From Trachythela sp. YZ-2020 (taxonomy: Eukaryota; Cnidaria; Anthozoa; Malacalcyonacea; Clavulariidae): a stretch of DNA of 64,000 nt. The position numbers and the translations under genes are program-made. This document shows, piece by piece, positions 11,071 through 22,655 of the stretch; position 1 is the first letter of the stretch; each line of letters starts with the position of its first letter. The stretch lies in NCBI GenBank assembly GCA_016169945.1, contig JADLSH010000305.1:620001-684000 (forward strand), read 5' to 3'. The notes beneath the pieces were generated by a model. The model saw only the letters and a program-made list of their open reading frames with translations. It was not told the origin of the DNA and did not search any database.

Positions 11071-12690
11071 GTTGTTACACCTCAGAATTGAAGTTTTGTA
11101 ACACACTTTTTAACTTTTCACAACCTCGCCCTAAGTTTTGAAATAACATTCGCGCCGTGTACAATTGCACACATCAATGAATTGGTTTTGTTTTTATTGA
11201 TATATACACAATTCCAAAGTAAAGACAAACTATTAATGTAATGCGATAATGTAATGCGAAAGTATCAATTAATTTTTTCAAGAGTTTGGTTGAATGATGC
11301 AACTAGAAGGTTCTTCGCTCGAAACGTCGAAGTATTTTGTGTATAGACCTCTAAATTTTGTTTACGTTTTCTGGCAGGCAAAAATACCCAGGAGAGTATA
11401 TTCTGTGGAAGTCTGTATTAGTTTGCATTGTCGAAAACTACTCATGCTTAACTTATTTGCCGCCAGTAAAGTACGTAAACAAAGTTTAGGGGTCTATTTG
11501 CAGGTAGTCAGGGGCGTAGCGAAGTGGTGCCAGACCCACCCAATGTAACCTCTGTCGGCACAAGTTGGACTCTGTCGACAAATTGAACGGCTAGATCTAG
11601 TTAGTACAATATTATTTAGGCAAAATTGAAAATAGCGAAAAAAGTCGGAATCTGAAAATTTTGTTGGAAAAGTAATAAAACCGCGGCACAGTGTCGGGAA
11701 AATCAGAAAATGCGGTCAAACATAATTTTGACAGACACCCATTCATATGACACCCATTCAAGTGTGGTTCGATAGCATATGAACTCGCAATCGTAAACTA
11801 TGCCCAAACCACACCCGAAGTATGTCTTTCTGTCAGTCAATTTGAAGCATGCCCCCCCCCAAACACATTACCCTGACTACGCCCGTCCCTGCAGGTAGTT
11901 GTGTCTTTCAACCAAGTTTTTGTCGAATATTGTTCATCGCTGCTTACACTCAGGAACCCAATAATGAACACTCAAAATATGTTTAGACTTTAGACTATAT
12001 TAAATGACGTTAATATCGACAAATATCTTGAAATATGTTGATTGTATTTTTCTTATAAGTATAAATTCATGGATGCCAGATAATATACACAAAGGCTAAA
12101 AATTTGAAAATGTCTTATGCGCTCCACTGTGGAAATTAATATAGTTTGCAGTAATGTCTCACCACCAGAATTAACTTAACAATAGCTTCCACAATCCTTT
12201 CAAATTGGTTAAAAAAATTCACCCAATGATCTTATTGGTCATTAGCATTATAGTGGTTGATAGCCGAGTCACTATTTCTTACTTTTGTCCTTCCTGTGCC
12301 CCACACCCAAAAATTCAATGGGAAAATGTCCTAAAAATGCAGAAATAAAAATAGAAGGCCTATGTTTAGGTTGACAAAAGCCCAATTGTGAACATGCGCC
12401 TCTTCCCGCAGAGCTAGCTGGGGACTGCTGCAATAATATACCCTAAATATGCCATACAATTCTATTCATAGCGTAGACTGAGGTATAAGATATTAATTTT
12501 GCCAATTCTTGTTAAATTGCTTTAAAGCAGATACACAACAAACGCAATTTGCTGCCAATTTGCTGTGCAATTTTTTCAATTTTCTTGATTTAATCTGTGT
12601 TGAACTATGGCTAGACCCTGAGACTTGTTCTAGACAGGTCTATAGGCCGACTCAGACTATTTCTTTCTGTCTTTGATACTTTACCCAAAT
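11071..12690 (+). other. Intergenic, no gene seen
   Basis: Repeated at 17250-18847 with high similarity; parts recur in more diverged form at 36110-36320 and 38030-38260 downstream of B, so this is ancestral 3'-flanking sequence of the gene family. Short open frames (for example 11294-11548) are not preserved in length between the two copies. No RNA gene or motif is recognised. Confidence 0.5.
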
Positions 12691-13004
12691 TTAGCTGGCA
12701 ATACGCCCAGATGCGCCATACTTTAGTATTTTAGTCTGTCTAATGCCAGACGATTTAACTTGTTAGTGGTACCTGCGTACTGCCAGTTAGTGGGTTAACA
12801 AGACTATCTGTCTTTTGTTAACCCGGCCATTAGCTGGCAATGCGCCCAGATGCGCCCTACTTTAGTATTTTACTCTGTCTAATGCCAGACGATTTTACAC
12901 ATCAGTAGGGTACTGTCAGTTAGTGGGTTAACAAAACTATCTGTCTTTTGTTAACCCATTAGCTCGCGATGCACCCAGATGCGCCCTACTTTAGTATTTT
13001 ACTT

Positions 13005-13037
<33 letters not shown>

Positions 13038-13067
13038 TAGGGTACTGCCAGTTAATTAATGGGTTAT
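12691..13067. repeat. Minisatellite, three units of about 130-140 bp
   Basis: Three tandem units beginning TTAGCTGGCAAT (12691 and about 12831) and TTAGCTCGCGATG (about 12959). Each contains CGCCCAGATGCGCC or a variant, TTTAGTATTTTA, the GCCAGACGATTT block and a GGGTTAACA palindromic tract. The last unit stops abruptly in a gene-end relic. The block is duplicated at 18848-19226. Confidence 0.8.
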
Positions 13068-13089
13068 TGCTGAATTTCAAAATTGGTGA
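13068..13089 (+). pseudogene. Relic of the last seven codons of a family member
   Basis: GCT GAA TTT CAA AAT TGG TGA, the exact end of the family reading frame (AEFQNW and stop), sits directly after the minisatellite. It is followed by the type of 3' flank found after copy C (AATCCATATATTTAGTACTGC, compare 48236 on). This is a recombination or deletion scar joining the middle of an intergenic repeat to the last 20 bp of a gene. Confidence 0.8.
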
Positions 13090-13935
13090 ATCCATATATT
13101 TAGTACTGCGAGGTAAAACTTAGACTGAATACTCCATAATCTCCCAAATTCCGATTCCGGTCGGAGCTGATTAAAAAGTATGGCGGGAACTGGAACTATG
13201 CTAAAGTTAGTGTCACGAAGAAATAGTGTATCGCTGATCTAGTTTAGAAAGTTAGAAGGTGACTTCATTTAGTTCTATAGTGTTAGTTCTGCTTCTAGCC
13301 CGGAACACCCTGCCTGGACTTTCTTTCAATTCTAGTGCTGGTGCACTGCTATAACCAAGGTCCTACCTGGAGTGTAGCACGTGGTACTTTGACATAGGAA
13401 TATTGTCAGCGAAGTTGCTACTAAAATTAAGGCTATTTTAAATTTTTTAATTAGCATTAATTATTTCAAGCCTCGTGTATACTAAGTGACTGGGTCGAGT
13501 GGGATCCAAATTAGCGGACAGGTTATGGTGGTTATATTGTCTTTGGCATTGCATTATTGTTTATATTACAGTACTTTATTATGACATGTTATGTCGATTA
13601 CTGATCTTTTTGTGTGTTATCAATGTTAAATTTAAATTACTTGACTTGGGTTTCAATGTAATCGGGTATTTTGTAATCAATCTCGTACCCTGGTAGTAGG
13701 CTCACCTAACCTGTTATGTGAGTAGGTTAGTGTTTGCTGTTCATTTTATTGTTTGTAGATGTTTACACAAATGACATGCAATATAAACAAAAGACACTAT
13801 TTAGTGACGAGGAAGTCCAAAATAGAAACTATATAAGGCTTATTTTGAATTTACACTCCCTTTTGATATATGCATATTAACATTTAAAGCATCTTAATTA
13901 AACACATTATATTATTTAAAGCATACATTATAAAT
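13090..13935 (+). other. Copy C-type 3' flank, no gene seen
   Basis: Matches 48239-49010 downstream of copy C and 19250-19980 in unit 2. A short open frame at 13499-13696 is AT-rich and hydrophobic, and is not preserved in the other copies. No regulatory feature is identified. Confidence 0.5.
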
Positions 13936-14217
13936 CATTAAAAACCTCATTAAAACAACAAAGGAAATCACTACCGTGTCAGTGGTTTTATATGTGATAA
14001 AAAATCATGTTAATTTACATAAACTTTAGCTTTGATCTTCTCGGCTTAGACAATGTTTATTTTTAAAATTACTTCGCCAATGAACTCATAAGATGGGTCG
14101 TTTTTTAAGCCATTTAAAACACTCGCAGTTCGTGCTTTATCAGATATAAAACACTCGTGCTGCGCACTCGTGTTTTATATCTGATAAACGGCCTCTTGTG
14201 CGGTTTGTATATATTAC
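13936..14217. mobile_element. Hairpin-bearing insertion, unclassified
   Basis: Absent at the equivalent sites near 21930 and 49045, where CATTATAAATCAATAAAGTGAAG is continuous. It contains a strong hairpin: TTTATCAGATATAAAACACTCGTG faces its complement CACGAGTGTTTTATATCTGATAAA across a very short loop (about 14136-14188). Its left part shares an AAGGAAATCAC-ACCGT block with 34575-34600, so a related element exists downstream of B. Family unknown. Confidence 0.55.
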
Positions 14218-14574
14218 ATAAAGTGAAGTGTGAAACCATTGGAAGGGAAGATTTTGAGGTAAACCAACCTTTGCTAACCTATACTATATATGCTATCGAG
14301 CACTCTCTAACATTTCGTGATCCATAACACGAGAGAGAGAGGAAGAGAGGCCATTAATTTACACATAGCAGATGCACCATCCAGCCTAATTATGAGATCA
14401 GTGAGTAGACCAATGAAATGGCCGTCGTCATGAATTTGAGAATTTCAGGCCGCAGAGCACGAGCCTCGCACGCATCCTTAATAAGGGAAGGTTCTTTTTT
14501 ATTATTTTAGGGTTGGGGTGAGGGTTAGTAAATATTCATTTCGTATAGTCCTGCATAAACAACATACTTCATTA

Positions 14575-14731
14575 AGGCCTGTTCACACGATGTGACGTAT
14601 GTGATTTACTGGATTTGCTTACCAGTAAGAGGGCTATTGGCTCATACCTGGCGAAAAGTGTAGTAGTTGTTTATTGTGTAAAATCACATACGTCAGGTGA
14701 AGAAACGGTCCGACCGAATCGTGTGAACATC
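14575..14731. mobile_element. Short MITE with imperfect TIRs (GGCCTGTTCACACGAT type)
   Basis: GGCCTGTTCACACGATGTGAC near the left end pairs with ATCGTGTGAAC at the right, and TGACGTATGTGATTT pairs with AAATCACATACGTCA inside, giving a stem-loop of about 157 bp. The GGCCTGTT start resembles PIF/Harbinger MITEs. Further copies at 22275-22431 and 49635-49790 came with the segmental duplications. Confidence 0.6.
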
Positions 14732-14791
14732 ATTGGGTATTTTCGATATGAATTTTTAATTAATGACAATGGAATTTTACAAGTACGTGCG

Positions 14792-15022
14792 TAGACTTGC
14801 TCCAAGTCTGTCTCATATATAGGGGTTTTTATGAGAGAGTTATAAAGGATTGGGGAGTATATATAGGGCGCGCGAGCGTCCTGCCCGCCCGCCGTCCGCC
14901 TTAATTTCCTCCCGCCCGCATTTTCGCGTACCTTTATAACTCCCCGCCAATCCTTTAACTCCCCAATCCTTTATAACTCCCCAATAAAAAACCCTATAAG
15001 AGACAGACTTGGAGCAAGTCTA
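14792..15022. mobile_element. Mutator-like MITE with 9-bp target duplication
   Basis: TIRs TAGACTTGCTCCAAGTCTGT and its complement bound a 231-bp element flanked by the direct repeat GTACGTGCG (14783-14791 and 15023-15031). The interior is unusually GC-rich (CCTGCCCGCCCGCCGTCC), in contrast to the AT-rich surroundings, and is bordered by inverted TTATAAAGGATTGGGGAG tracts. A 9-bp duplication is the hallmark of Mutator-like elements. Confidence 0.75.
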
Positions 15023-15031
15023 GTACGTGCG

Positions 15032-15547
15032 GTGTGAGGGAAGGTATTCACATTTACAACCATTTTAGAACGTTCTTGTTGCACCTTCAATATTCACGTC
15101 TGTGACAGAATATGATTATTTCAATTGGTGTCTATTGATATCATTGACTTATTGGGATTCCTAGAGTGAAACATAATGATTACGAAAGAAACTTTTAAGA
15201 AAAACAACTGATTTGAATAAGAATTGAATGCCCTCATATCCCACTGAGTTTTTATACAGGCTGGTCACGCTTCAAGGCTTGTACATGAGTGCTGAGCGAA
15301 TGATACAAGCGTGAGTCAACATTTTTCGAAAATGGTCTTAGCTGTTACGATTTCAGTAATTTTACTGAGGTATTTGTTTGATCAAAGTATTATGATTAAT
15401 GTGGACTGTTGTTTATTTTGATCTGCAAAGTGAATCAGAAAATCAAACCGCTACGACAACGAAGTTCAGTTATCTCAGTTGGATAATTGTTTGTCTACCT
15501 TAATCTAATCACGGTAAGTTGCATCAGTCGCTTTCCTATCTAAAGTA
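15032..15547 (+). repeat. Truncated copy of the leader-peptide-like repeat unit
   Basis: One of about six copies of a unit of about 0.6-0.7 kb (others begin near 22670, 24220, 50380, 52370 and 55070). It contains an ATG at 15332 opening a short hydrophobic frame ending at a GAG|GTATTTG donor-like site, and a second exon-like block before a CACG|GTAAGT site. Here the unit is cut off by the duplication junction. Confidence 0.5.
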
Positions 15548-15559
15548 TTCCTATATAAG

Positions 15560-16321
15560 ATGAATAGAGTTTTTCGCAACAAGGCTGGGGGAGTTCGTGT
15601 GGGATATCGAGCTGCAGGAAAAGAGTTTCCCCCATCAGTCGTGGAACTGAATAATATTCATGATAATATTGGTCCTGGGTTTGTGGATACGGTAAACGAT
15701 TTTGAAGTGAGAGAATCGGATCCCAATTCCCTTCAATCTGCCAAATGCCAGGATAACGAAATGTACAATAACATAGAAAGTGAAAACGATGCTAAAGTAG
15801 ATTTTTCCGTTCCATATTGCTCAAATTGTCGTAAGAACTGTAAACTGAACAGGTGTGGAAAGTGCTTTACTGCCGCGTATTGCAACAAATCTTGCCAAGA
15901 AAACCACTGGTCAAAGCATAAGAAAATATGCAAAGTTTTACGTGAGAAGTCAAGCTATTTGATCGCTTCCATGAAAAGAGCTGAATACGATCTTTATACG
16001 GAACTCGTTGAAGGCTCAAAAGAAATTGGTCCAAAGTTCAGCCCTCCTCCACCACGAGATGGCACGAGGTTTGTTGTAAAAGTACATTCTGTGATAGACA
16101 GAGGGGAGAAGTCGTACATTTTCAGTTTCATGATGTACGACCGTAGTCTTGAACTTTACCAAACATTTGATTCCAATGTTATTGAGGAACTTGTAAAAGA
16201 GTTTGGTGTAATATGTGAACGAAAATGTGAGGAGAAAAAACTTTTCTTCCACTGCCTGTTTGAAGACAACGGACAGCTTCGACTATTCACGAATGATTTT
16301 GCTGAATTTCAAAATTGGTGA
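15560..16321 (+). pseudogene. A': 3' fragment of a family gene (end of beta-helix, MYND, C-terminal domain)
   Basis: Open for 253 codons from an internal Met of the beta-helix to the normal stop. It keeps the complete MYND finger (C-x2-C, C-x2-C, C-x3-C, H-x3-C) and the C-terminal domain ending FQNW. HEPN, NB-ARC and TPR are absent, because the duplication breakpoint falls immediately upstream. Compared with D it has a 42-bp in-frame deletion between the beta-helix and MYND (RESDPNSLQ instead of RES plus 14 residues). No promoter or splice acceptor of the family precedes it, so expression is doubtful, though a short MYND protein starting at the first Met is possible. Confidence 0.85.
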
Positions 16322-16605
16322 ATCCATATATTTAGTGTATATACCCCCAGATGAAACTTAGATTGCCTACTCGAACGTTTTAAGAGCAAAAGAAATTTGT
16401 TTCGTGCGCCCGACTTCAGAAAACATTCTTAATGCATTGAAATACCTTCTGAAAATGAGTTACACTTAATTCCCAATGTTGCTGATATTTCAGACAAACT
16501 AGACAACTTTACTAAGGGAATGTATGTTATATTTAAAACACAGCTACATAGCCATAGGCCTTATCTTATAAATCCATGGCATGCAGTTTATTCCTTAATT
16601 GTTAT

Positions 16606-16611
16606 AATAAA
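16606..16611 (+). promoter_or_regulatory. Probable poly(A) signal AATAAA after A'
   Basis: Same sequence context and distance from the stop (about 285 bp) as after copy A; it was copied with the duplication. Confidence 0.4.
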
Positions 16612-18847
16612 TGCTTTTTATTATGCACTTTAAAATATATAGGTTGTTCAAAGTTACAGTGTACATAATAGGCCAATATTAAAAATATTTTTTTGTTCAT
16701 TGCCGTCTACTGTCAGAAATTTGACCACCCGAATATTTTTGTGTCTGGAAAAGAAGTGCACCATGTAACAAGCAATCAAATTCTGAAATTGACTTTAACA
16801 ATCGTCCTGTGCAGGGCATGAAGTACCTGAAAAGAAAGTTTACACATGCTACCGGATAAAGCAAATATAGTAGATTGGCTCATCTCAAACTTCATTGTCG
16901 TCGTTTTCACTCCAGGCGGGATCACCACGTGATTGGAAAGATCCCATATATACTGGGCAAAAGCATTGGTAGGGCCGACTTCGAGGTAAGTCAACCTATA
17001 CTATATTTTCTTGATCATGATATCGAACACTGTCTAATATTTCGTGAATTAAAACAGGATGAAAAATTCTTCTAATATAGATATACCCAGGTGGTTCAAA
17101 CGTGGCAATCTCAGAGCAATCGGAAGCAAATTGTTATTGGGAGGACCCAACCTAAGGGGGTCTGGGGTCATGCTCCCTCAGGAAAATGTTGCATTTTCAA
17201 AGTTTCAGGAATACATTTTGCGTTTTTCCTGAGAGGAATTTTTATAATAGTTGTAAGTTGTTACAGCTCAGAATTGAAGTTTTGTAACACACTTTAACTT
17301 TTCACAACCTCGGCCCTAAGTTTTGAAATAACATTCGCTCCGTGTACAATTGCACACATCAATGATATATACACAATTCCAAAGTAAAGACAAACTATTA
17401 ATGTAATGCGATAATGTTATGCGAAAGTATCAATTAATTTTTTCAAGAGTTTGGTTGAATGATGCAACTAGAAGGTTCTTCGCTCGAAACGTCGAAGTAT
17501 TTTGTGTATAGACCCCTAAATTTTGTTTACGTTTTCTGGCAGGCAAAAATACCCAGGAGAGTATATTCTATGGAAGTCTGTATTAGTTTGCATTGTCGAA
17601 AACTACTCATGCTTATTTGCCTGCCAGTAAAGTACGTAAACAAAGTTTAGGGGTCTATTTTCAGGTAGTCAGGGGCGTAGCGAAGTGGTGCCAGACCCAC
17701 CCAATGTAACCTCTGTCGGCACAAGTTGGACTCTGTCGACAAATTGAACGGCTAGATCTAGTTAGTACAATATTATTTAGGCAAAATTGAAAATAGCGAA
17801 AAAAGTCGGAATCTGAAAATTTTGTTGGAAAAGTAATAAAACCGCGGTACAGTGTCGGGAAAATCAGAAAATGCGGTCAAACATAATTTTGACAGACACC
17901 CATTCATATGACACCCATTCAAGTGTGGTTCGATAGCATATGAACTCGCAATCGTAAACTATGCCCAAACCACACCCGAAGTATGTCTTTTTGTCAGTCA
18001 ATTTGAAGCATGCACCCCCCCCCAAACACATTACCCTGACTACGCCCGTCCCTGCAGGTAGTTGTGTCTTTCAACCAACTTTTTGTCGAATATTGTTCAT
18101 CGCTGCTTACACTCAGGAACCCAATAATGAACACTCAAAATATGTTTAGACTTTAGACTATATTAAATGACGTTAATATCGACAAATATCTTGAAATATG
18201 TTGATTGTATTTTTCTTATAAGTATAAATTCATGGATGCCAGATAATATACACAAAGGCTAAAAATTTGAAAATGTCTTATGCGCTCCACTGTGGAAATT
18301 AATATAGTTTGCAGTAATGTCTCACCACCAGAATTAACTTAACAATAGCTTCCACAATCCTTTCAAATTGGTTAAAAAAATTCACCCAATGATCCTATTG
18401 GTCATTAGCATTATAGTGGATTGATAGCCGAGTCACTATTTCTTACTTTTGTCCTTCCTGTGCCCCACACCCAAAAATTCAATGGGAAAATGTGCAGAAA
18501 ATGCTGAAATAAAATAGAAGGCCTATGTCTAGGCTGACAAAAGCCCAATTGGGAACACGTGCCTCTTCCTGCAGAGCTAGCCGGGGACTGCTGCAATAAT
18601 ATACTCTAAATATGCCGCATACAATTCTATTCATAGTGTAGAGGTATAAGATTTTAATTTCCCCAATGCTTCTGCTTTAAGGCAGATACACAACAAATGC
18701 AATTCGCTTGCCATGCTGTGCAATTTTTCAAATTTATTGACGTGATCTGTGTTGAACTATGACTAGACCCAGACCCTGAGACCTGCTCTAGACAGGTTTA
18801 TAGGTTGACTCAGACTCTTTTTTCTGTCTTTGATACTTTACCCAAAT

Positions 18848-19164
18848 TTAGCTGGCAATACGCCCAGATGCGCCATACTTTAGTATTTTAGTCTGTCTAA
18901 TGCCAGACGATTTAACTTGTTAGTGGTACCTGCGTACTGCCAGTTAGTGGGTTAACAAGACTATCTGTCTTTTGTTAACCCGGCCATTAGCTGGCAATGC
19001 GCCCAGATGCGCCCTACTTTAGTATTTTACTCTGTCTAATGCCAGACGATTTTACACATCAGTGGTAGGGTACTGTCAGTTAGTGGGTTAACAAAACTAT
19101 CTGTCTTTTATTAACCCATTAGCTCGCAATGCACCCAGATGCGCCCTACTTTAGTATTTTACTT

Positions 19165-19197
<33 letters not shown>

Positions 19198-19226
19198 TAG
19201 GGTACTGCCAGTTAATTAATGGGTTA
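18848..19226. repeat. Minisatellite, second copy (duplicate of 12691-13067)
   Basis: The same three units with a few substitutions and one small length change (CATCAGTGGTAGGG against CATCAGTAGGG). It again ends directly in the gene-end relic. Confidence 0.8.
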
Positions 19227-19227
19227 T

Positions 19228-19249
19228 TGCTGAATTTCAAAATTGGTGA
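19228..19249 (+). pseudogene. Second copy of the seven-codon gene-end relic
   Basis: Same GCTGAATTTCAAAATTGGTGA as at 13069, duplicated with unit 2. It is followed by copy C-type 3' flank. Confidence 0.8.
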
Positions 19250-19982
19250 ATCCATATATTTAGTACTGCGAGGTAAAACTTAGACTGAATACTCCATAAT
19301 TTCCCAAATTCCGATTCCGGTCGGAGCTGATTAAAAAGTATGGCGGGAACTGGAACTATGCTAAAGTTAGTGTCACGAAGAAATAGTGTATCGCTGATCT
19401 AGTTTAGAAAGTTAGAAGGTGACTTCATTTAGTTCTATAGTGTTAGTTCTGCTTCTAGCCGGAACACCCTGCCTGGACTTTCTTTCAATTCTGGTGCTGG
19501 TGCACTGCTATAACCAAGGTCCTACCTGGAGTGTACCACATGGTACTTTGACATAGGAATATTGTCAGCGAAGTTGCTACTAAAATTAAGGCTATTTTAA
19601 TTAGCATTAATTATTTCAAGCCTCGTGTATACTAAGTGACTGGGTCGAGTGGGATCCAAATTAGCGGACACGTTATGGTGGTTATATTGTCTTTGGCATT
19701 GCATTATTGTTTATATTACAGTACTTTATTATGACATGTTATGTTGATCACTGATATTTTTGTGTGTTATCAATGTTAAATTTAAATTACTTGACTTGGG
19801 TTTCAATGTAATCGGGTATTTTGTAGTCAATCTCGTACCCTGGTAGTGGGCTCACCTAACCTGTTATGTGAGTAGGTTAGTGTTTGCTGTTCATTTTATT
19901 GTTTGTAGATGTTTACACAAATGACATGCAATATAAACAAAAGACACTATTTAGTGACGAGTAGTCAAAAATAGAAACTATA

Positions 19983-21829
19983 CTAGGAGTTACTATCGCA
20001 AGGAAAATGCTGCCTTGACGCCCAAACTGCATGCAAAATTCCTCGACCCGATTAGTAATATTGAACGTATTTATATTGCTAATGGCACACTGTATGTATA
20101 AATTTATTTTGTTGCCCAAACAATGAGATTACAACAGTGCGATTACAACACTGTGATTATTGTAAATAATAATATATAAGAAGTACACATGTGGTTTTCA
20201 AAGCGACTTATCAGAGTGTTCAGACTATTGTCAATGGAATTCTTGGTACCAACATTGTTCCTGTTATTAGAAATCATTCTTTACTTCAAAGCTGTAAATT
20301 GCGTCTTGCAATTGCAAATAAATTTGGAAGTGTAGAGACAATGTCTTTTAATATCTTTGTGGTACAATAATAGTTTGCATGTTGTCTGTGTTCATAAGAT
20401 ATTGATACTGCACTTGCCATGTGCTAAACAAACATGTCACAACAGTCTTTGTTCCCAATCTGTATATATTTCATTTCATACTTATTTAGCATTTAGCTTC
20501 CACCAGTGTTCATCTGTACTGTCCAGTGAATTGTCAAAATACATGATTATACAGCAAACCAACATAGTATCTCTCTCCTAAACAACTGTGAGCAGGGATC
20601 CACATGACATATGTTGGAAATATATAATTATTTATAAAGATGGCAGATTCCATCCCATTACAAATGATGTAATATATCCATATTATTTTGTAAGTTTGTA
20701 ACAACCATTTTGTTCAAGTAAATATACCATAATTTATCAACCAAATTTGGTTTTCATTTTTTGCCTCGGCAGATCAGTGTTATTTGTGCCACAATTGGCT
20801 CTGCCACAATGGGCAGATCAATATTTTGTGCCTCAACGGGCTCCACCATAATGGGCAGGTACAGGCTCTATGACTACAGCTAGATCACTATTTGTCATCG
20901 TCATAGCATAGAGTAAATATTATATAGAGTGTTCACTCTCTTGGGAACCTTTGAATTTTTGGGGGTCGCGCATATCGCATTACGCATGTTGGCCGCCATT
21001 TCTCTGGCCAGTCAATTGCTTTTTCTGGCCAATAAGCACGCTGAACTGGCTGATCCGCCATTTTCCTGGCCAGTAAACTGCATATTTTTGCATAAAAAAC
21101 CGAGGACACGTTGCACCGCTGAGTGGCCCTTCTGTATATATCGTTCTTCTGTGGTTATAGGTGGGGTTGTTTTTGCCTGCACAGGCGATATATATCGATA
21201 TATTAACTGTGTCGATCACAGACCGACATATGACATATCTCGTAAGAAAGCATGTTTGAACATGAAACACTAACAACTTTTGGTAAGTTATCTATAGATA
21301 AAAATTCGACACCTGGGTCTAGGATTATTAAGCCACTATTCAAAGCTTTTAAGTACATTTTGTCTCCTTGTATTCAATAAGACATTAATATATATTGTTG
21401 ATTTCGACCACTCGATCAATGGCGTATTTCGTGCTGTTAAAATTGCCGATAAAGTCGTAAAAGCACATTGCTTGCCTCTAGAATGAACACTAAAATGTTC
21501 ATCGCTTTGATGTATATCACCAGAAAAAGATAAAGCCATATTTACCTGAATTTATCATTCGCGTCCAGTATAAAAAGCTTGTAAAATCCTGAGTAAATGA
21601 GCACATGGAGCAAAACATGCGCGCGCAATACAAAATCTTTTTCGAACTCCCCCCTCATTTTTCAAATGTTCTTCGAGATTTTTTATTCCCCCGGAATTAC
21701 GATAAACAAACCGACGCCAAATCCAAATCTCGACAATATATAGGTCGGGTAAAAGACTGGGGCAAGTGAACTCTGGAGAAACCTTAGCACGTCAAGAATA
21801 GTGTGCTGCCTCGCTGAGGCGAGGCAGCA
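19983..21829. mobile_element. Insertion of about 1.85 kb in duplication unit 2, unclassified
   Basis: Unit 1 reads AACTATATAAGGC without interruption near 13831; unit 2 has this extra segment, starting near CTAGGAGTTACTATCGC and ending in a hairpin TGCTGCCTCGCTGAGGCGAGGCAGCA. I see no terminal inverted repeat and no clear target duplication. Inside are scattered short frames: one near 20190-20350 reads as plausible coding sequence in one frame (TYQSVQTIVNGILGTN), and 20929-21273 is open but starts without ATG. Neither is recognised. Two imperfect repeats reading TTTGTGCC-CAA-GGCTC lie at 20785-20860. Confidence 0.55.
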
Positions 21830-22274
21830 ATAAGGCTTATTTTGAATTCACACTCCCTTTTGATATATGCATCATTAACATTTAAGGCATCTTAAACACA
21901 TTATATTATTTTAAAGCATACATTATAAATCAATAAAGTGAAGTGTGAAACCATCACCATTGGAAGGGAAGATTTTGAGGTAAGCCAACCTATACTAACC
22001 TATACTAGATATGCTATCGAGCACTCTCTAACATTTCGTGAAGAGAGGCCATTAATTTACACACAGCAGATGCACCATCCAGCCTAATTTATGAGATCAT
22101 CAGTGAGTAGACCAATGAAATGGCCGTCATGAATTTGAGAATTTCAGGCCGCAGAGCACGAGCCTCGCACGCATCCTTAATAAGGGAAGGTTTTTTTATA
22201 TTATTTTAGGGTTGGGGTGAGGGTTAGTAAATATTCATTTCGTGTAGGCCTGCATAAACAACATACTTCCTTAA

Positions 22275-22431
22275 GGCCTGTTCACACGATGTGACGTATG
22301 TGATTTACTGGATTTGCTTACCAGTAAGAGGGCTATTGGCTCATACCTGGCGAAAAGTGTAGTTGTTGTTTATTGTGTAAAATCACATACGTCAGGTGAA
22401 GAAACGGATCCGACCAATCGGATCGTGTGAA
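22275..22431. mobile_element. Short MITE, copy of 14575-14731
   Basis: Same stem-loop with GGCCTGTTCACACGAT at the left and ATCGTGTGA at the right. It was carried by the duplication. Confidence 0.6.
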
Positions 22432-22495
22432 CATCATTGGGTATTTTCGATATGAATTTTTAATTAATGACAATGGAATTTTACAAGTACGTGCG

Positions 22496-22655
22496 TAGAC
22501 TTGCGCGAGCGTCCTGCCCGCCCGCCGTCCGCCTTAATTTCCTCCCGCCCGCATTTTCGCGTACCTTTATAACTCCCTGCCAATCCTTTAACTCCCCAAT
22601 CCTTTATAACTCCCCAATAAAAAACCCTATAAGAGACAGACTTGGAGCAAGTCTA
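22496..22655. mobile_element. Mutator-like MITE, left arm deleted
   Basis: Copy of 14792-15022 with the same flanking GTACGTGCG (22487-22495 and 22656-22664). Only TAGACTTGC of the left TIR remains before the GC-rich core, while the right arm is intact. Confidence 0.65.

Larger units (their letters stand above)
8991..15558 (+). repeat. Unit 1 of a 6.57 kb tandem duplication
   Basis: Sequence from the codon for the beta-helix MNRVFRN stretch (8992) through the 3' end of copy A and its downstream flank is repeated from 15559, at an offset of 6568 bp at the start. The junction is visible at about 15547-15559, where a repeat reading CTATCTAAAGTATT jumps straight into ATGAATAGAGTTTTTCG. Unit 1 carries two insertions that unit 2 lacks (about 10722-11070 and about 13936-14217). 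Confidence 0.85.

Noticed and set aside
20929..21273. 114-codon open frame as a gene
   Set aside because: No ATG at its start, overlaps an equally long frame on the other strand, and lies in an unclassified insertion with no paralogue.
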